Origin: Allium sativum
Lineage: Eukaryota; Streptophyta; Magnoliopsida; Asparagales; Amaryllidaceae
NCBI GenBank assembly: GCA_030737875.1
Contig: CM060926.1
Span: 322,146,422 to 322,210,421, forward strand
DNA length: 64,000 nt
Direction: 5' to 3'
The first letter of the stretch is position 1, and each line of letters begins with the position of its first letter. Under the pieces are notes generated by a model. The model ran no database searches. It was not told where the DNA came from and saw only the letters and a program-made list of their open reading frames with translations. Below, piece after piece: positions 1 to 10,757 of the stretch. The position numbers and the translations under genes are program-made.

Positions 1-211
1 ACATTGCATTAAGGAGGTCGACTGAATTAGTAGATCGCCTGATATGCGCATTGGTATTTGGACATATACACACACCTTTGCATATATTCATAAAAGCATT
101 AGAAATATTTAAGGACTTTGGATGCCAGTGATTGATGGATGATGGATGGTAGGATATACATTCTTCTCAACATGGAGATTTTGGGGAAGAAATCCTTTAA
201 GTAGGGAGGAA
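1..211 (+). mobile_element. T1: 3' end of internal region of a Tekay-like Ty3/gypsy element, with polypurine tract
   Basis: This is the last stretch of an LTR retrotransposon's internal domain; the rest lies left of the window. The segment around 170-211 (a 'GGGGAAGAAATCCTTTAAG' string, then a purine tract AGTAGGGAGGA at 201-211) directly abuts TGTAACACC, the LTR start. The same layout appears on the minus strand at 21430-21475 in T4. In Tekay/Del-type chromoviruses a GACGAAAT...TTTAAGG string before TGTAACACCCC is typical. No ORF of note is present, consistent with the untranslated region after integrase. Confidence 0.8.
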
Positions 212-504
212 TGTAACACCTCGTAATTTAGTTAACATAAAAAAGGATAAATTAAATAATAATTAGTTTATTATTTGGAATTAAGGGAAACGGACTGCCC
301 CATTGCGTCCATCTTGAAATTCTGGTCAAGATAGACATTTGGTTTGCGTAAAACGGACACTATATAAAGAAGTTATGAAGATTTTAAGTTTGTATACGTG
401 TAGAAGAATTATATATATACATTTGAGTCAAATATGAGTCAGAACCTTATCCAAAATCGTTCAAGATTGAAAAATAAAGTGGAGGCAGTTTTCCCGCTCT
501 AGGG

Positions 505-596
505 GTGGACCCCCTTGAGGGGTGTCGACACCGGGGTCGACCCCCCTTAAGGGGTGTCGACACCAGGGTCGACCCCCCTACAGGTGTGTTGACACC
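505..596 (+). repeat. GTCGAC palindrome cluster in T1 LTR promoter
   Basis: Four exact GTCGAC hexamers lie in under 60 bp, embedded alternately in GGGGTCGACCCC-type and TGTCGACACC-type palindromes with AAGGGG spacers. The cluster is GC-rich in an otherwise AT-rich LTR and ends about 45 bp before the TATA box. Equivalent clusters occur at the same relative place in T2, both T4 LTRs and T5. Function is not known; the position suggests an upstream promoter element. Confidence 0.85.
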
Positions 597-636
597 CCTA
601 GGCCTGACGTGGAAGTCGGTTTCAGAGAGGCTGACA

Positions 637-648
637 GCTATAAATACA
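637..648 (+). promoter_or_regulatory. TATA box of T1 LTR
   Basis: GCTATAAATACA lies about 425 bp into the LTR, just downstream of the GTCGAC cluster and a TGACGTGG (ACGT-core) site at 604-611. It is the best TATA candidate in this LTR and defines the likely U3/R border shortly after it. Confidence 0.65.
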
Positions 649-1540
649 TGGTTATTTCCCTTGGTTTCTTCATTGAGAATCCATGGGGGCCAAACTCTGC
701 CCGTGACTGAACTGAACCGAATTATCTTCTACAATTATCAACCTAGGCAAATCAGTTAGAGATTCAAGATCCACTCTTCCTCTATTTTCTAATCCAAACA
801 CTGTGAGTTCTTAGTTTCTTTCAGATTTAAATATTTAAAAGTAAACCTGATACGACTATAGTTTGAATTTGTTCATGTGCCTGTATTTTATTTGATCCAT
901 TGTAAATTGTGAAAATATGACATTCTAAATTGGTTATAACTTGGATTCAAATCTCTATCTTGTCTGATCTATTGTAATATCCGTGACATACTATGATGTG
1001 GATCTTGACCTTCTTTGTTTTAGATCTATTATTTACTATTGGAGCTGAATTATGTGGCCATCTAAATTATTAATCAGATCAAGTTATCACCTTGTGCCTG
1101 TCATATTAGATCTAAACTAGTTGGACATCTAAATTGTTAATTTAGATCTTATTAAGCTTATTATGACATCATAGTTATGTTAGAATTAGTTAACTAACAC
1201 AAGTTCATTAGATTTATGCTTATATGTCCACCTTATCACCATGCTAGTTTATGTTTATGCCAGAAGAATCGCCTTTGTCATATTCCCGTCACTTTTCCCT
1301 TTTTATTGTTTATGACTAGGCTATTATCCATCTTAGGCATGCCAAAAATTATGTGAATGAGCTAGTTAGGGAATGGGGGAAAAAGGTTAGAATTGGCATA
1401 ATTTAAATAATGTTTATATGAATTGGACATATAATTCAAAATGGGGAAAAAGGGGCATAATCACCTATAATGACATAGGTAAATTTGGATAAGAATGAAA
1501 TATCTAGGATTACAATTGGAAATTGTAATTGAACCCATGA

Positions 1541-1750
1541 CACAAAGTTAGGTTGCATTAGTGGTGGAAGTCTGCCCGGACCCGCCTGGCATATCCAGCA
1601 ACCACTAATGTTGAACCTAATGTGAGAGGTCTAAGTGCACAAATACGAGACGGGCTATGACACGAGGTTAGGCCTAACTTATGGAAGAAGTCTGCCCGGA
1701 CCCGACCGGCATATCCAGCATCCACAAGTTGTAGGTCTAACGTGGGAGGT
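1541..1750 (+). repeat. Duplicated ~115-bp block in T1 LTR
   Basis: Two tandem copies share the core 'GAAGTCTGCCCGGACCCG..' followed by GGCATATCCAGC and a TAGGTCTAA(C)GTGGGAGG-type end. The block is present as two copies in every LTR of this family (T2 14819-15010, T4 19085-19300 and 25565-25780, T5 29610-29830), so it is an old conserved LTR feature. Confidence 0.75.
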
Positions 1751-2001
1751 CTAGCCTATTATAAACCATAAATGGACATGGTAATAAATTGGACTATTTA
1801 ACCTAATCTAATCCATAATGGATTGTATGAATATGAACTACAGTTGGGGTTAAGTAAATTTGGTTGAACAGTGGGTGGGTTAAGTACGCCTGAGGAGTGG
1901 GTAATATTTACATATAGGCCCACAAACTTAACCTAATAAGGTTATGTAATTAAAGACACTTAGTGGTATACATAATCAATGGAAATAATAAAGTTATGTA
2001 A

Positions 2002-3401
2002 TGTTTTCACCAAAAATGGCTCAAACATCAAGGGTACGAGAATCGTACTTCATCAATACGGTTAGTAAGTTGAAAGTAAAAAATGTAGGGAAAGCAAAAT
2101 AAGACAAGGTTTTAGAGTGGTTCAGCCCTAATTAGGCCTACATCCACTATGGAGATGGTGTGCATTATCATGAAAATGATTACGAAGTGTATAAACTCTC
2201 TTTTCTCATACATCTTATTCAATATCTTCTCACTCTCATATACAATTCTCGCTTAAATTTACGGAATTCGACGAAGGAAAGGTGGAATTCGTGGAGGAGA
2301 AGGATGGATGAGTGATAGAGAAGGAGGATGTCTTTGACCTCATTTCACTTAGAAGATCCTAATGGATGCTATCCATAGCCAAATAGATGAAGATCCTTCA
2401 AGTGAAAATGATGATGTTGGTTGAAAATGCTTAAGGAAGGTTGGAAGGTAGAATTTAGTAGCACTTCGTGGTTGCAAAAAAGTTCCCCTCTCTTGGTGGA
2501 AGCCATGGCCTATTTATAGGTGTGCCTCCATGAAGAAATGATCTGAAAATCATATATGCAGACTTTGGGTTGCTTGTCCCATTAATTACGAACATGCCAC
2601 CACTTAGTTGTAGCCAACAGGTGACAATTGTATTCAGTTGTCCTGGAAGGGAGGGAGCGGCTTCATAGGAGTGAGTGACTGCATAATTATGAGCATATTG
2701 AATGGATGGACAGCCAGTGACTGTACAGGCGACTTGTCAAAGCTTCCTATATGTGATGGTGGATAGGCGACCGACCAAAACTTGTAGAGCAGGCATATGA
2801 GTGATCGCTTTGGAGTTGAAATCTGTTGGGTCGGTAGGTGGCATGCGACTGTAACATTAGTGACTGATTGAGGAATGAGCGAACGGTTGAGGTTGCAATC
2901 CATGAGCGGACATGGGATGTATGCGCAATTCCTTGCATATTTGTGTCCCCGCTATGTACGATAGATCAGGGTAACGTGGACGAATGACTGCAGAACAAAG
3001 TATGCGACCGGAACCAGTTCTTCTCTTCGTCTTGTACGACCGATTTCTTTGATACAATAATGAGCGACTTCCTTAATGTGGGTGATCTTTGCAGGATGTG
3101 CGGGCCTCACCGTCCTTGGGCAGTACCATCCTTGAGCTAGCTTGGCACGCGCGGTCCCTCTATATGATCGTATTATGCTATATGACCGATCCTGATTATG
3201 TTGATTGGACGACCCAACTTGTTCTGATGTATGCGACCTTCCTTGTCATGTTTAACCTTAAGTTGGCGCTTGATCTTTGTTTTGTGTGATCATTCCTTTC
3301 TCTTCACAAACTCCCTGGGTGAACTGGATTGGAGTGGACTATGCACGACCGATCTCAATGAAGCTAGACCCATATACCAGCATGCGTATAGGGGATAAAC
3401 A
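2002..3401 (-). repeat. T3 3' LTR
   Basis: Long near-identity to 12316-13724 defines this as an LTR (1400 bp). In minus sense it starts at 3401 and ends at 2002. It contains several GACCGA/TCGGTC motifs (for example near 2768, 3008, 3037, 3181, 3346), a minus-strand TATA box and the conserved U5 block GTGGATGTAGG..GCTGAACCAC (about 2116-2154). ORFs called within it are not supported as genes. Confidence 0.9.
2509..2520 (-). promoter_or_regulatory. TATA box of T3 3' LTR
   Basis: CCTATAAATAGG on the minus strand. The same box is at 12850-12861 in the other LTR and a close match (CCTATAAATACACC) is in the T7 LTR, supporting a conserved Tat core promoter. Confidence 0.7.
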
Positions 3402-3416
3402 TTTGTTCTCGAAGTT
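3402..3416 (-). other. Degenerate polypurine tract of T3
   Basis: Minus-strand CTTCGAGAACAAA immediately precedes the LTR start TGTTTATCC. The related T7 element has CTTCGAGGGGGCAAAA at the same place, so this looks like a mutated version (GGGGGC lost). Confidence 0.6.
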
Positions 3417-3659
3417 TGTAATTTTGATTTTGCAAAAAATTACAGGCTTCAAAATAATTGATCATGACATATTTTGGTATATCAAATCAGGTTTACCAAG
3501 GAACGAACGCGCAAAGCATAGGATCATTAAGGTAAAGATATCTAGGATTGTTCTTTATTGTGAGCGAGACGCCTAAGTCACTCACACTATTTCCTTTGAG
3601 TCAAAGTATCATCATGATCAATCAAATCATGGGGATGTGGGCAAGCCAGCTGGACTTGA

Positions 3660-3837
3660 TGGGCCACTTATACTTGCGCAATCGAGTATTGAGCTGACGT
3701 GGTGAGAATGATCTGGATGTGTGTCTTTTAATCTTCCCTGTTGTTTTCTTACTCCTTTCTTCAATTCACTTTTATTTCCTTGATAAAGCACATTTGAAAC
3801 AACTACTTCATTTTCTAAAAACCCTAATTTCTATTTT
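3660..3837 (+). promoter_or_regulatory. Putative promoter and 5' leader of the T3 antisense ORF
   Basis: On the + strand, opposite to the element's own genes, there are a TGGGCC site-II-type motif (3660-3665), a TGACGTGG ACGT-core motif (3695-3702) and a perfect telo-box AAACCCTAA (3829-3837), followed by a CT-rich leader. Site II plus telo-box is a known combination in promoters of plant growth-related genes. The call is by motif and position only. Confidence 0.4.
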
Positions 3838-4513
3838 GACTTCCTTTCAATTAGATTTTCTTAGCCAAAAAACCCCGTACTCCTCCCTATCATCAACCTG
3901 TGAAGCACAGGTTTGTTATTCTTACTTATAATTGTTCCTCTTTTGAATTGATAACATATGCTTTAATAGGAAATAATTTCTTTTTATGCTTTCCGAAACC
4001 CTTATGATCATTAAATGCGATTTGGGTTGTTATTGATCTTTTATGATGACAATAGTTGGAATTTTTGGACTGGATCTGGGTTGTTTTGTGCATGCACTAG
4101 TCTGGGAACACTTAACTCCGATATACCTTTTTTCTTTTGGTTCTGAATTTCACACATATGATATGTTCACTGAAATGCTTAAGATAAGCTCACATATTGC
4201 ACAATTCCTAACATTGATTTTGCCATTATGATCCATACTTCTAGTTTGACTCCTACGGTTGCCCAAGTGCATTTTAACAGAAGGTCGCTCTTCTCCCTTT
4301 CATTGAAATTAATCTTGAATGGTCCTGACTTGGTTAAATATGAGCAACCTTTTTTGACAAAGCATGCGAGGATAACATGAACTTCTTTTGTGCGACCAGG
4401 GTCTGAAGGATCGGTCATTTGCCGTTCTGCTTTTGATTGCATTTCTCGTTTAATCTTGACTGACCCTTTAAATCCTTGAATTGCACAGTCATTTACTAGT
4501 TCGCTTATATAGG

Positions 4514-5139
4514 ATGGATTCGTCTCCGCAGCGACGTCGGTTGGAAAGGTTCTTTGACTTGGATGTTCAGATAACCGACGTTCAATCAACCGGTCAACCG
4601 TTTGTGAACTCTCCCCTCAGTCCTTCTCACGCAGAACTTCAAACGATCATTAACAAGCCACGATATGCCCCTAGTCCATGCAATCCCAAACTTGTTAAAT
4701 GACTCAAAGGCTGGAGTTTGCAAGCAGTATTTCTAATGTGGACATATCTCCGTTGGATCATCAAACATTTTCTTGCGATATGATTGCTGCGATGGGTCAG
4801 ATGCTTGGCCGTTTCCAAACTACTATGTACCATTTTGGGAAGCAGATGGATCTGCTTAAGGATTACTCCGTAAAGCAATTGAGTGGTTGGCAGACACTAG
4901 CTTGCGACCTCCAAAGGCTTCATAGGGACAATCTCGAGCATATTTCTGCCTTAGAGGATGACAAGGTGAAGTTGATTCAAGCTTTTAGATTCAAGGATAG
5001 TGTGGTTGTTTCTTTTGCTCCGGGAGGTGTCGAGCTTGTAGCTTCAAAGCGCAAGGAGTTCTTGGTTGTTGAACCTCCATCCTGCTCCACTCAGGTTAAG
5101 AGGAAGTTTGGCAGGCCTATAAAGAACAAGGATCTGTAG
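4514..5139 (+). CDS. Antisense ORF (aORF) of Tat element T3
   Basis: Two overlapping reading frames (4514-4702, 62 aa; 4699-5139, 146 aa) joined by an ATGA overlap lie antisense to T3 between its pol stop (6578) and 3' LTR. Extra antisense ORFs in this interval are a known trait of Tat elements. The start ATG at 4514 follows a good acceptor (TATATAG|G, 4512), and a donor-like CAG|GTTTG sits at 3910/3911, so a 602-bp 5' UTR intron is likely. The protein starts MDSSPQRRRLERF; the second part has a probable helical middle and a basic end KRKFGRPIKNKD with a GRP core resembling an AT-hook. The change of frame at 4700 may be an inactivating indel. No known domain is recognised; function unknown. 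Confidence 0.5.
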
Positions 5140-5519
5140 CTCTTTTATCTTGCCTCTAGTCGTTTCTTTTGCAAACTATGCTTTTAGATTGGTTGTATAA
5201 GCGGGCGCCGATCCTCGCATTTAACTTTATGTTGGTCTGTGTAGCGACTTGTGCTCATTTTGGTGCCTCGATGATGCTTATGTGCCCTGCTTTGTTAGTA
5301 CAAGACGATGCTCTTCTTTGCTATGTTGTGGCCTTTCATCCTGCTTGGCATTATTTTCTATTTGTACCTTATGTTACAAATTTCTTTGATGACTGTGTGT
5401 TAGTATTGCGTTTACGGTGTGTAACCTCAATGCTACCAACTCGTTTTTTGATGTTATAGTTGTTTATTATAGCTTTGTTAGATTGGACACGATATCAGCT
5501 TCTTAGAATTTAGTCGACT

Positions 5520-6075
5520 GATTATAAGCCGCTTTTCTTTCTTTTTGGTGATTGTACGTTTATTTGTACGTTCACCAATCCGGTGACCCAAATCCTTCGT
5601 AGATTTAGTTTAAACGTATGTTTTTTGTTTTTGATGTATTTAACTATATTTCTCGCCAACTCAGTGACCCGAGTTCTTCGAAGAATTGGTTAAATACATA
5701 TTCGTATATATGTACATTTTGTTGTCGTTTATTAGAATGTATTCAACCCCATATCTCACTAACTCGGTGACCAAGCCCTTCAGAGTCTGATTTTGAGTAC
5801 ATGCCCCCAAGGGAGGACATTGGTTTCAAGTTTCGATCCATCCTAGGTCCTGTTTGACCTAATTATTTTAGAATCACACAAGACCTAAATTAGATACCCA
5901 CTTTCAGCTAGGATTTCTGTTACCGCCTTTTAGCTAGGATTTCTGTTACCCTCTTTCAGCTACGATTTCTGTTTGTGTTGGTCCTTCCAGTATGTTTGCC
6001 GGTCCTTCCGGCACTAGAATTGGTGCTTCCAATCCTAGGTTTGTCGGTCCTTCCAACTTTATGCTTCATCCCGGG
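5520..6075 (+). repeat. Tandem repeats in T3 3' untranslated region
   Basis: Two kinds are visible. First, about 90-bp spaced copies of 'CGGTGACCCAAATCCTTCG' type (near 5578, 5663, 5767; AA(C/T)(T/C)CRGTGACC...CTTC). Second, from 5900, a roughly 27-bp unit 'TTCAGCTAGGATTTCTGTTA' three times, then a short GGTCCTTCC(A/G)G unit four times up to about 6057. They lie between the antisense ORF's end and the pol stop. Confidence 0.75.
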
Positions 6076-6577
6076 AGGTGGACACTAGTTCATCTTATTG
6101 AGCTTTAGTTCGATTTGAAAAATTCATGTCCTACACCTGACAAGGTGCCTCTTTTGGGACTGGCAATCTTTTATCCATGGGACAAATTTGGTTGTTTCCA
6201 CCTTTGCATTATTTTCGCAGTTTGACACCAATTCTTTTGCTAGAGGCTTACTGAGGATCTGGTGTTTTTGCGATGAAAGATGCAGCTTTTTGATTTGTCA
6301 TCCACTCATTGCGTAGTTTGAATGATGCTCCGGCACTCAGTGTTTTTGAATTGTTTCAGTCGGGATATGCTTGAGAAGTTTCCAACAATGGTTGGATTTT
6401 GAGAGAATTATTGTTCCTGTTTGCCTACATAAAAGAAGTCAACTTTTAGCAGAAATTTGCGAATATATGATTCGTGTAAGGAAATGGAGTTTCTCACTCA
6501 TGTTTTTTATGTACATAGTTCGAATGCGAAGTTTCTTGCAAATATTCACAGCTTTTACAACAGATTTGAATAATGCA

Positions 6578-7715
6578 TTATAGAAAATAACGGCGGATGT
6601 GTTCGCTATTCCAAGCTCGAGGAATCTGGATTCCATCTGTGGTGGTCAATTTGAAAGTACCATTCCGAAGTTTTTTGTTTATAACATAGGGCCCTTCCCT
6701 ATTTGATCCCCAAAAAAAAACTTGGTTCCGATCATTACTTTCTTCAGTACAAGGTCTCTGATCTCGAAAGTCATGTGTCTGACTTTTGAATTGAAATGCC
6801 TAGCCACCCTTCTCTGATGTGCAACCACCCTGAGTTCTACTTCCTTTCTTTTTTCCTCGAGTTGGTCGAGGGCCTCAAGTTATAGCCTCTCATTTTCCTC
6901 CTAGTTGAAGTGAATCCTCCTATGGGTGGGAACTTACACTTCCACAAGGATCTTGGCTTCAGAGCAAAAGGCTAAGGAAAAGGGAGTGTGCCCAGTCGCA
7001 GTTTTATGAGTTGTACGGTATGCCTATAGTGCAAGTGGAAGCTCATCGGCCCAACCACCTTTGGATTTCTCGAATCATTTCTTAATGGTCGATTTGATGA
7101 TCTTGTTTACTGCTTCCACTTGCCCGTTTGCTTGTGGATGGGCAACTACGGATAAACTTTTCTGGATTTTATACTTGGCACAGAAATTTTGGAATTCTTC
7201 GCTCTCAAATTGGGTTCCATTGTCTATGATTATTTTTTGTGGCACTCCGAACCTACAAATGATATTTTTTAAAACAAAGTTAATAACTTTCTTCGAGGTT
7301 ATAGTTGCCAATGGTTCTGCTTCATCCCATTTTGTAAAATAATCAACAGCGACAATGGCATATTTAAAACCAAATTTTGCGGTGGGGAGTGCTTCTATAA
7401 GGTCGATGCGCCAGATAGCGAACGGCCATGGGCTGACCATTTGAGTTATAACTGTTGATAGCACATTGGAATATTTGCAAACCTCTGACATATATCGAAT
7501 CTTTTAGTATATGCTACGGAGTCTTTATTTATGTCTGGCCAGAAATATCCATATCGCAGAATTTTCTTGGCCAATGTCTGGCCACTAGTATGACCTCTGC
7601 ATTCACCCTCACGTAATTCTATCATGATTTCTTTCGATTCCTTTTTTGTGACACAACGAAGTAAGGGTATAGAAAATCCTCGTCTGTATAGCCGTCCATC
7701 TTGAATGAGATACAT
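6578..7715 (-). pseudogene. T3 integrase (broken)
   Basis: The integrase inserts the cDNA copy into the genome. Minus-strand pieces read in order: an HHCC-type N-terminal region (7715-7446, with YFWPDINKD and a degenerate C-Q-R), then the catalytic core (7491-7075) with IDL, VDYFTKW, DNGTQF and the PQANGQVE segment, so the D, D and E of the DDE triad can be placed. After a stop and shift near 7075 the C-terminal part continues and ends with IPRAWNSEHIRRYFL at a TAA (6578-6580), which is the standard Tat pol end. Several frame changes and stops make it non-coding. Confidence 0.88.
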
Positions 7716-8041
7716 AGGGGCTTTTTGTAAGATTTTCTTTCACTTCTTGACTTCTACCGGGAGTACATCGGTCGTAAGATACTCTTTGATTGGTGTCATC
7801 CACAAGTCTAGCTCATTATCCACCTCCATGACCTAATCCATCTCAAATTTTTCCGTGCTGGGGCTGGAGAGGACCTCAACCGGGACTAATCCTATAAGTT
7901 GTGCATCTTCTGTGCTTGCATATTTTGCCAGTGAGTTTGCCTTGGTATTTTCTTCTCTTGGAATGTGAGACATAGAATAATGCTCGAAGTTCTCTAGTAG
8001 TTCCAAAGCCTTAGATAAGTCGGAAAGTTACCCATTTTGGC

Positions 8042-8980
8042 TTAGGACTCTCCCCGGATTTGACATACCACTAGTTGAGAATCACTGAAGATTTGTATGG
8101 TCTTTAGCTGCAATTCTCTTACTAGTCTTATTCCTGCAATGAGGGCTTTATATTCAACTTCGTTATTTTTTGATGGAAATTCTAGTCTTAGCGCATAACA
8201 TATAGATCTTCCTTCAGGGGTTTCCAGAACTACCCCTACCCCAGAATAGTAATCGTTTGATGCTCCATCAATGAATAACTTCCATTGGATGTTGGTTTCA
8301 GTGTCAGGCTCCTCTTTTATATTTCCTTGGTCGGTAAACTCTACAATGATATCTGCAAGTGCTTGCTCGTTAATTGCTTTTCGGGGATGGTATGTATTGT
8401 CATACTGACTAAGCTCAATGTTCGACTTTGATAACCTACCGGAAGTCTCTGGTCGAAACAACACCTGTCTCAATGGTTGATCCATGAGGACCTTAATAAG
8501 GTGAGCATGGAAGTAGGGTCGAAGCTTCTTTGATGCGATAAGTAAACAATAAGAGAGCTTCTTGAGTTTTGGGTAGTTCAGTTCTGCCCCGGATAATCTC
8601 TTACTGATGTAATAAACCGGTCTATGAACCTTTGAATTCTCCCTTACTAACGCCGCGCTTAGAGCATGGGCGGGTACTGCCAAGTATACAAACAAATCTT
8701 CTCCATCATTAGGCTTCAACAACATTGTAGGTGTTGCCATGTACTGGATTAGCTCTTTGAAAGCTTTCTGGCATTTAGGAGTCTATTGTATCTCTTTCTT
8801 TCCTTTCCTAAGGGTATCGAAGAAGGGAAGACACCTGTCCATTTCCCTGGATATGAAACAATTCAAAGCTGCAATTTTCCCATTTAAACATTGAAGCTCT
8901 TTCTTGGTTCCTAGGGCATGCATTTCCCTTAAGGCTGATATTTTTGCTGGATTGTCCTCTATGCCCCTAGCGTTGACCAT
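8042..8980 (-). pseudogene. T3 RNase H region: degenerate connection RNase H plus archaeal-type RNase H
   Basis: The frame 8740-8042 starts in the original RNase H (FVYLAVPAHALSAALV), whose first catalytic Asp is absent as is usual in Tat, and runs into a second RNase H: KLFIDGASND, GVVLETPEG, NNEVEYKALIAG and IFSDSQLVV. The acquired archaeal-type RNase H is diagnostic for Tat elements; D, E and D can be seen. The piece 8980-8783 is the RT thumb/connection (LNGKIAALNCFISR). Frames are interrupted between pieces and the domain is cut by a stop at 8042; sequence down to about 7720 carries its remainder. Confidence 0.88.
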
Positions 8981-8998
8981 AAACCCTAGGAACTTACC

Positions 8999-9541
8999 CT
9001 AACCGACCCTGAAGGAACATTTTAAAGGATTTAGTTTCATACCATATCGTCGTAGAATATCGAACATCTGGGCTAAATCTTCCAATTGATCAACCGCCTT
9101 TTTGGACTTTACCAACATATCATCGACATCGACTTCCATTATCTTGCCAATTTGTTTTTTGAACATATCATTTATCAACAGCTGGTAAGTTTCCCCAGCA
9201 TTCTTTAGGCCAAATGACATCACTTTGTAGCAATATAGGCCAAGATCAGTGATAATACTTGTGTCCTCTTAATCCGGTCCATACATCATGATTTGATTGT
9301 AACCAGAATATGCATCCATAAAAGACGACAATTCATTCCCAGCTGTGGAATCTACCAATTGATCTATTCTGGAAAGAGGGAAACTGTCCTTTGGACAAGC
9401 TTTATTAAGATCCGAATAGTCCACGCAGACTAGCCATTTGCCGTTAGCTTTCTTTACAAGTACAGGATTGGAGAGCCAGTTTGGATAGGTAGATTCCCTA
9501 ATGAAGTTGTTTTCCATTAGCATGTCGATCTCCTGCTTCAA
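8999..9541 (-). pseudogene. T3 reverse transcriptase (broken)
   Basis: Minus-strand frame 9541-9269 has the RT fingers/palm motifs PVLVKKANGKW, YSDLNKACPKDSFPL and FMDAYSGYNQI with the first catalytic Asp. After a stop near 9269 the frame 9223-8999 continues with FGLKNAGETYQ and the active site EVDVDDMLVKS, where the usual Tyr before VDD is Asp. It ends in GMKLNPLKCSF. The strongly related intact order is seen in T7 at 51440-51960. Stops and a shift make it non-functional. Confidence 0.9.
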
Positions 9542-9892
9542 GGCCTTTGATCTCTCCGGCCCCTATGTCCTCCTTTTCTTCTTGATAGGTGGTATATGAG
9601 GATTAATATAAAGTTTATGGACTGCAACATTTGGAGATATGTCGCTCGTTTCAGAATGGTTCCATGCAAACACGTCCAAATTAGCTTTTAAAAAGACAAT
9701 TAATTGATTCTTCAATTCAAGGCTCAACTAAGATCCTGTATTCAACACATGTTTTGGATCTTTTGAACTAACAGCTATGGGAATGGTGATCTCAGCCAGG
9801 GTCGCTCTTTCGTCCTCTGCACTCGCTTTTCTAGGATCAGTTTCCTTTCGTGCTCCGCTGTGTTCGCTAGTGCATGGATCGCTCCTTAATTG

Positions 9893-10757
9893 CTATAAAG
9901 GGAGCTCGCGAATGCGGGGTGGAGCCTCCGCATTCCTTACCAAATCTTTCTTCTTTTCCTCACGCAGCTCTGTCACATAGCAATCTCTCCCAGTGGCCTG
10001 ATTGCCCTTAATTACGCCAGTTCCATTCTCAGTTGGAAAGTTCATAGTTAGACACCACGGGGCTAACGCAACCTTAAAACCTGCGAGAGTTGATCGCCCA
10101 AGGAACACGCATTTTAGGTGAAGAGCGCGTCCACCAAGACGAAAGTTTGCATCATAGAGACCTTGTGTTCCCCATCTGCTAGTTCGACGAGCAAGTCAAT
10201 TGTACCAATGGGTTGCGTGGTTATCTGGTAAATCCATGGATCTTGTTTAGATAGGCTCACACTTCTTTCATAGAAAGGTACATTTTTTGGAATGTATTTA
10301 TGAAGATCACATTAACGGATGTCCTCATGTCAACTAGAGCTCTTTTCACAACTGCATGGCCAAGACCAATTGCAACTACCATGGCATCAACGGTTGGTGC
10401 AGGTAATCCATCAGCATCTCTATCTTTGAATACCACGTCATCGGCCGAAGTTCTAGGTATCTTCATGGGAAGCTCATTGCTTAGGACCATGCACCTTTCT
10501 TCTTTCGAGACACCCTTTAGCTCATTAGCGTACCTTTCCATATTTGCCAAGCTACTTCCAGCTGGGCGGGGCCTGCCGAAGATCATGTTGATAACTGGCC
10601 TTGAATCAGCAAGTGCCTGAGCTTTCTCTTCTGAACCGGATTGATTGGTGGTATTATTCTGTACTTGCGTAGTCGGAGCGTTTTGAGGATTCTTCACATA
10701 CTGTTGTAATTGGTTTTTCTGATGAGTTCTTCGATCAAACTTTTCAGGTGCCGACAT
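9893..10757 (-). pseudogene. T3 aspartic protease region (broken)
   Basis: The frame 10757-10257 carries the linker with PVINMIFGRPRP (the Tat 'INxIxGGP' motif) and the protease flap region; the active-site segment reads ALVDMRTSVNVIF where related elements have VDNGS or VDTGS, so the catalytic D-S/T/N-G triplet is destroyed. Frame 10108-9893 holds the C-terminal FLGRSTLAGFKV and ATGRDCYV motifs. It overlaps the gag end by 64 bp in another frame, so there is a shift between gag and pol. Confidence 0.85.

Larger units (their letters stand above)
212..2001 (+). repeat. T1 3' LTR, left part (interrupted by T3)
   Basis: The LTR starts TGTAACACCTCG at 212 after the polypurine tract and is homologous through its length to the LTRs of T2, T4 and T5 (shared 'GAATTAAGGGAAACGG', 'CATTGCGT' and 'TTTGCGTAAAACGGAC' blocks within the first 150 bp). 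It contains the GTCGAC cluster, a TATA box and the duplicated CCCGGAC...GGCATATCCAGC block. It is split at 2001/2002 by T3 and resumes at 13730. The undisturbed LTR would be about 2.9 kb. Confidence 0.85.

Noticed and set aside
505..759. Two overlapping small ORFs in the T1 LTR
   Set aside because: They translate the GTCGAC repeat cluster and TATA region; not conserved in the other LTRs.
2634..3576. Several ORFs in the T3 LTR, repeated at 12581-13681
   Set aside because: They occur in LTR sequence, change length between the two LTR copies and match nothing; LTR promoter DNA explains them.
4179..4589. 136-aa ORF on the minus strand in T3
   Set aside because: It lies opposite the likely 5' UTR intron and start of the antisense gene, after the pol stop, and shows no domain; treated as a shadow.
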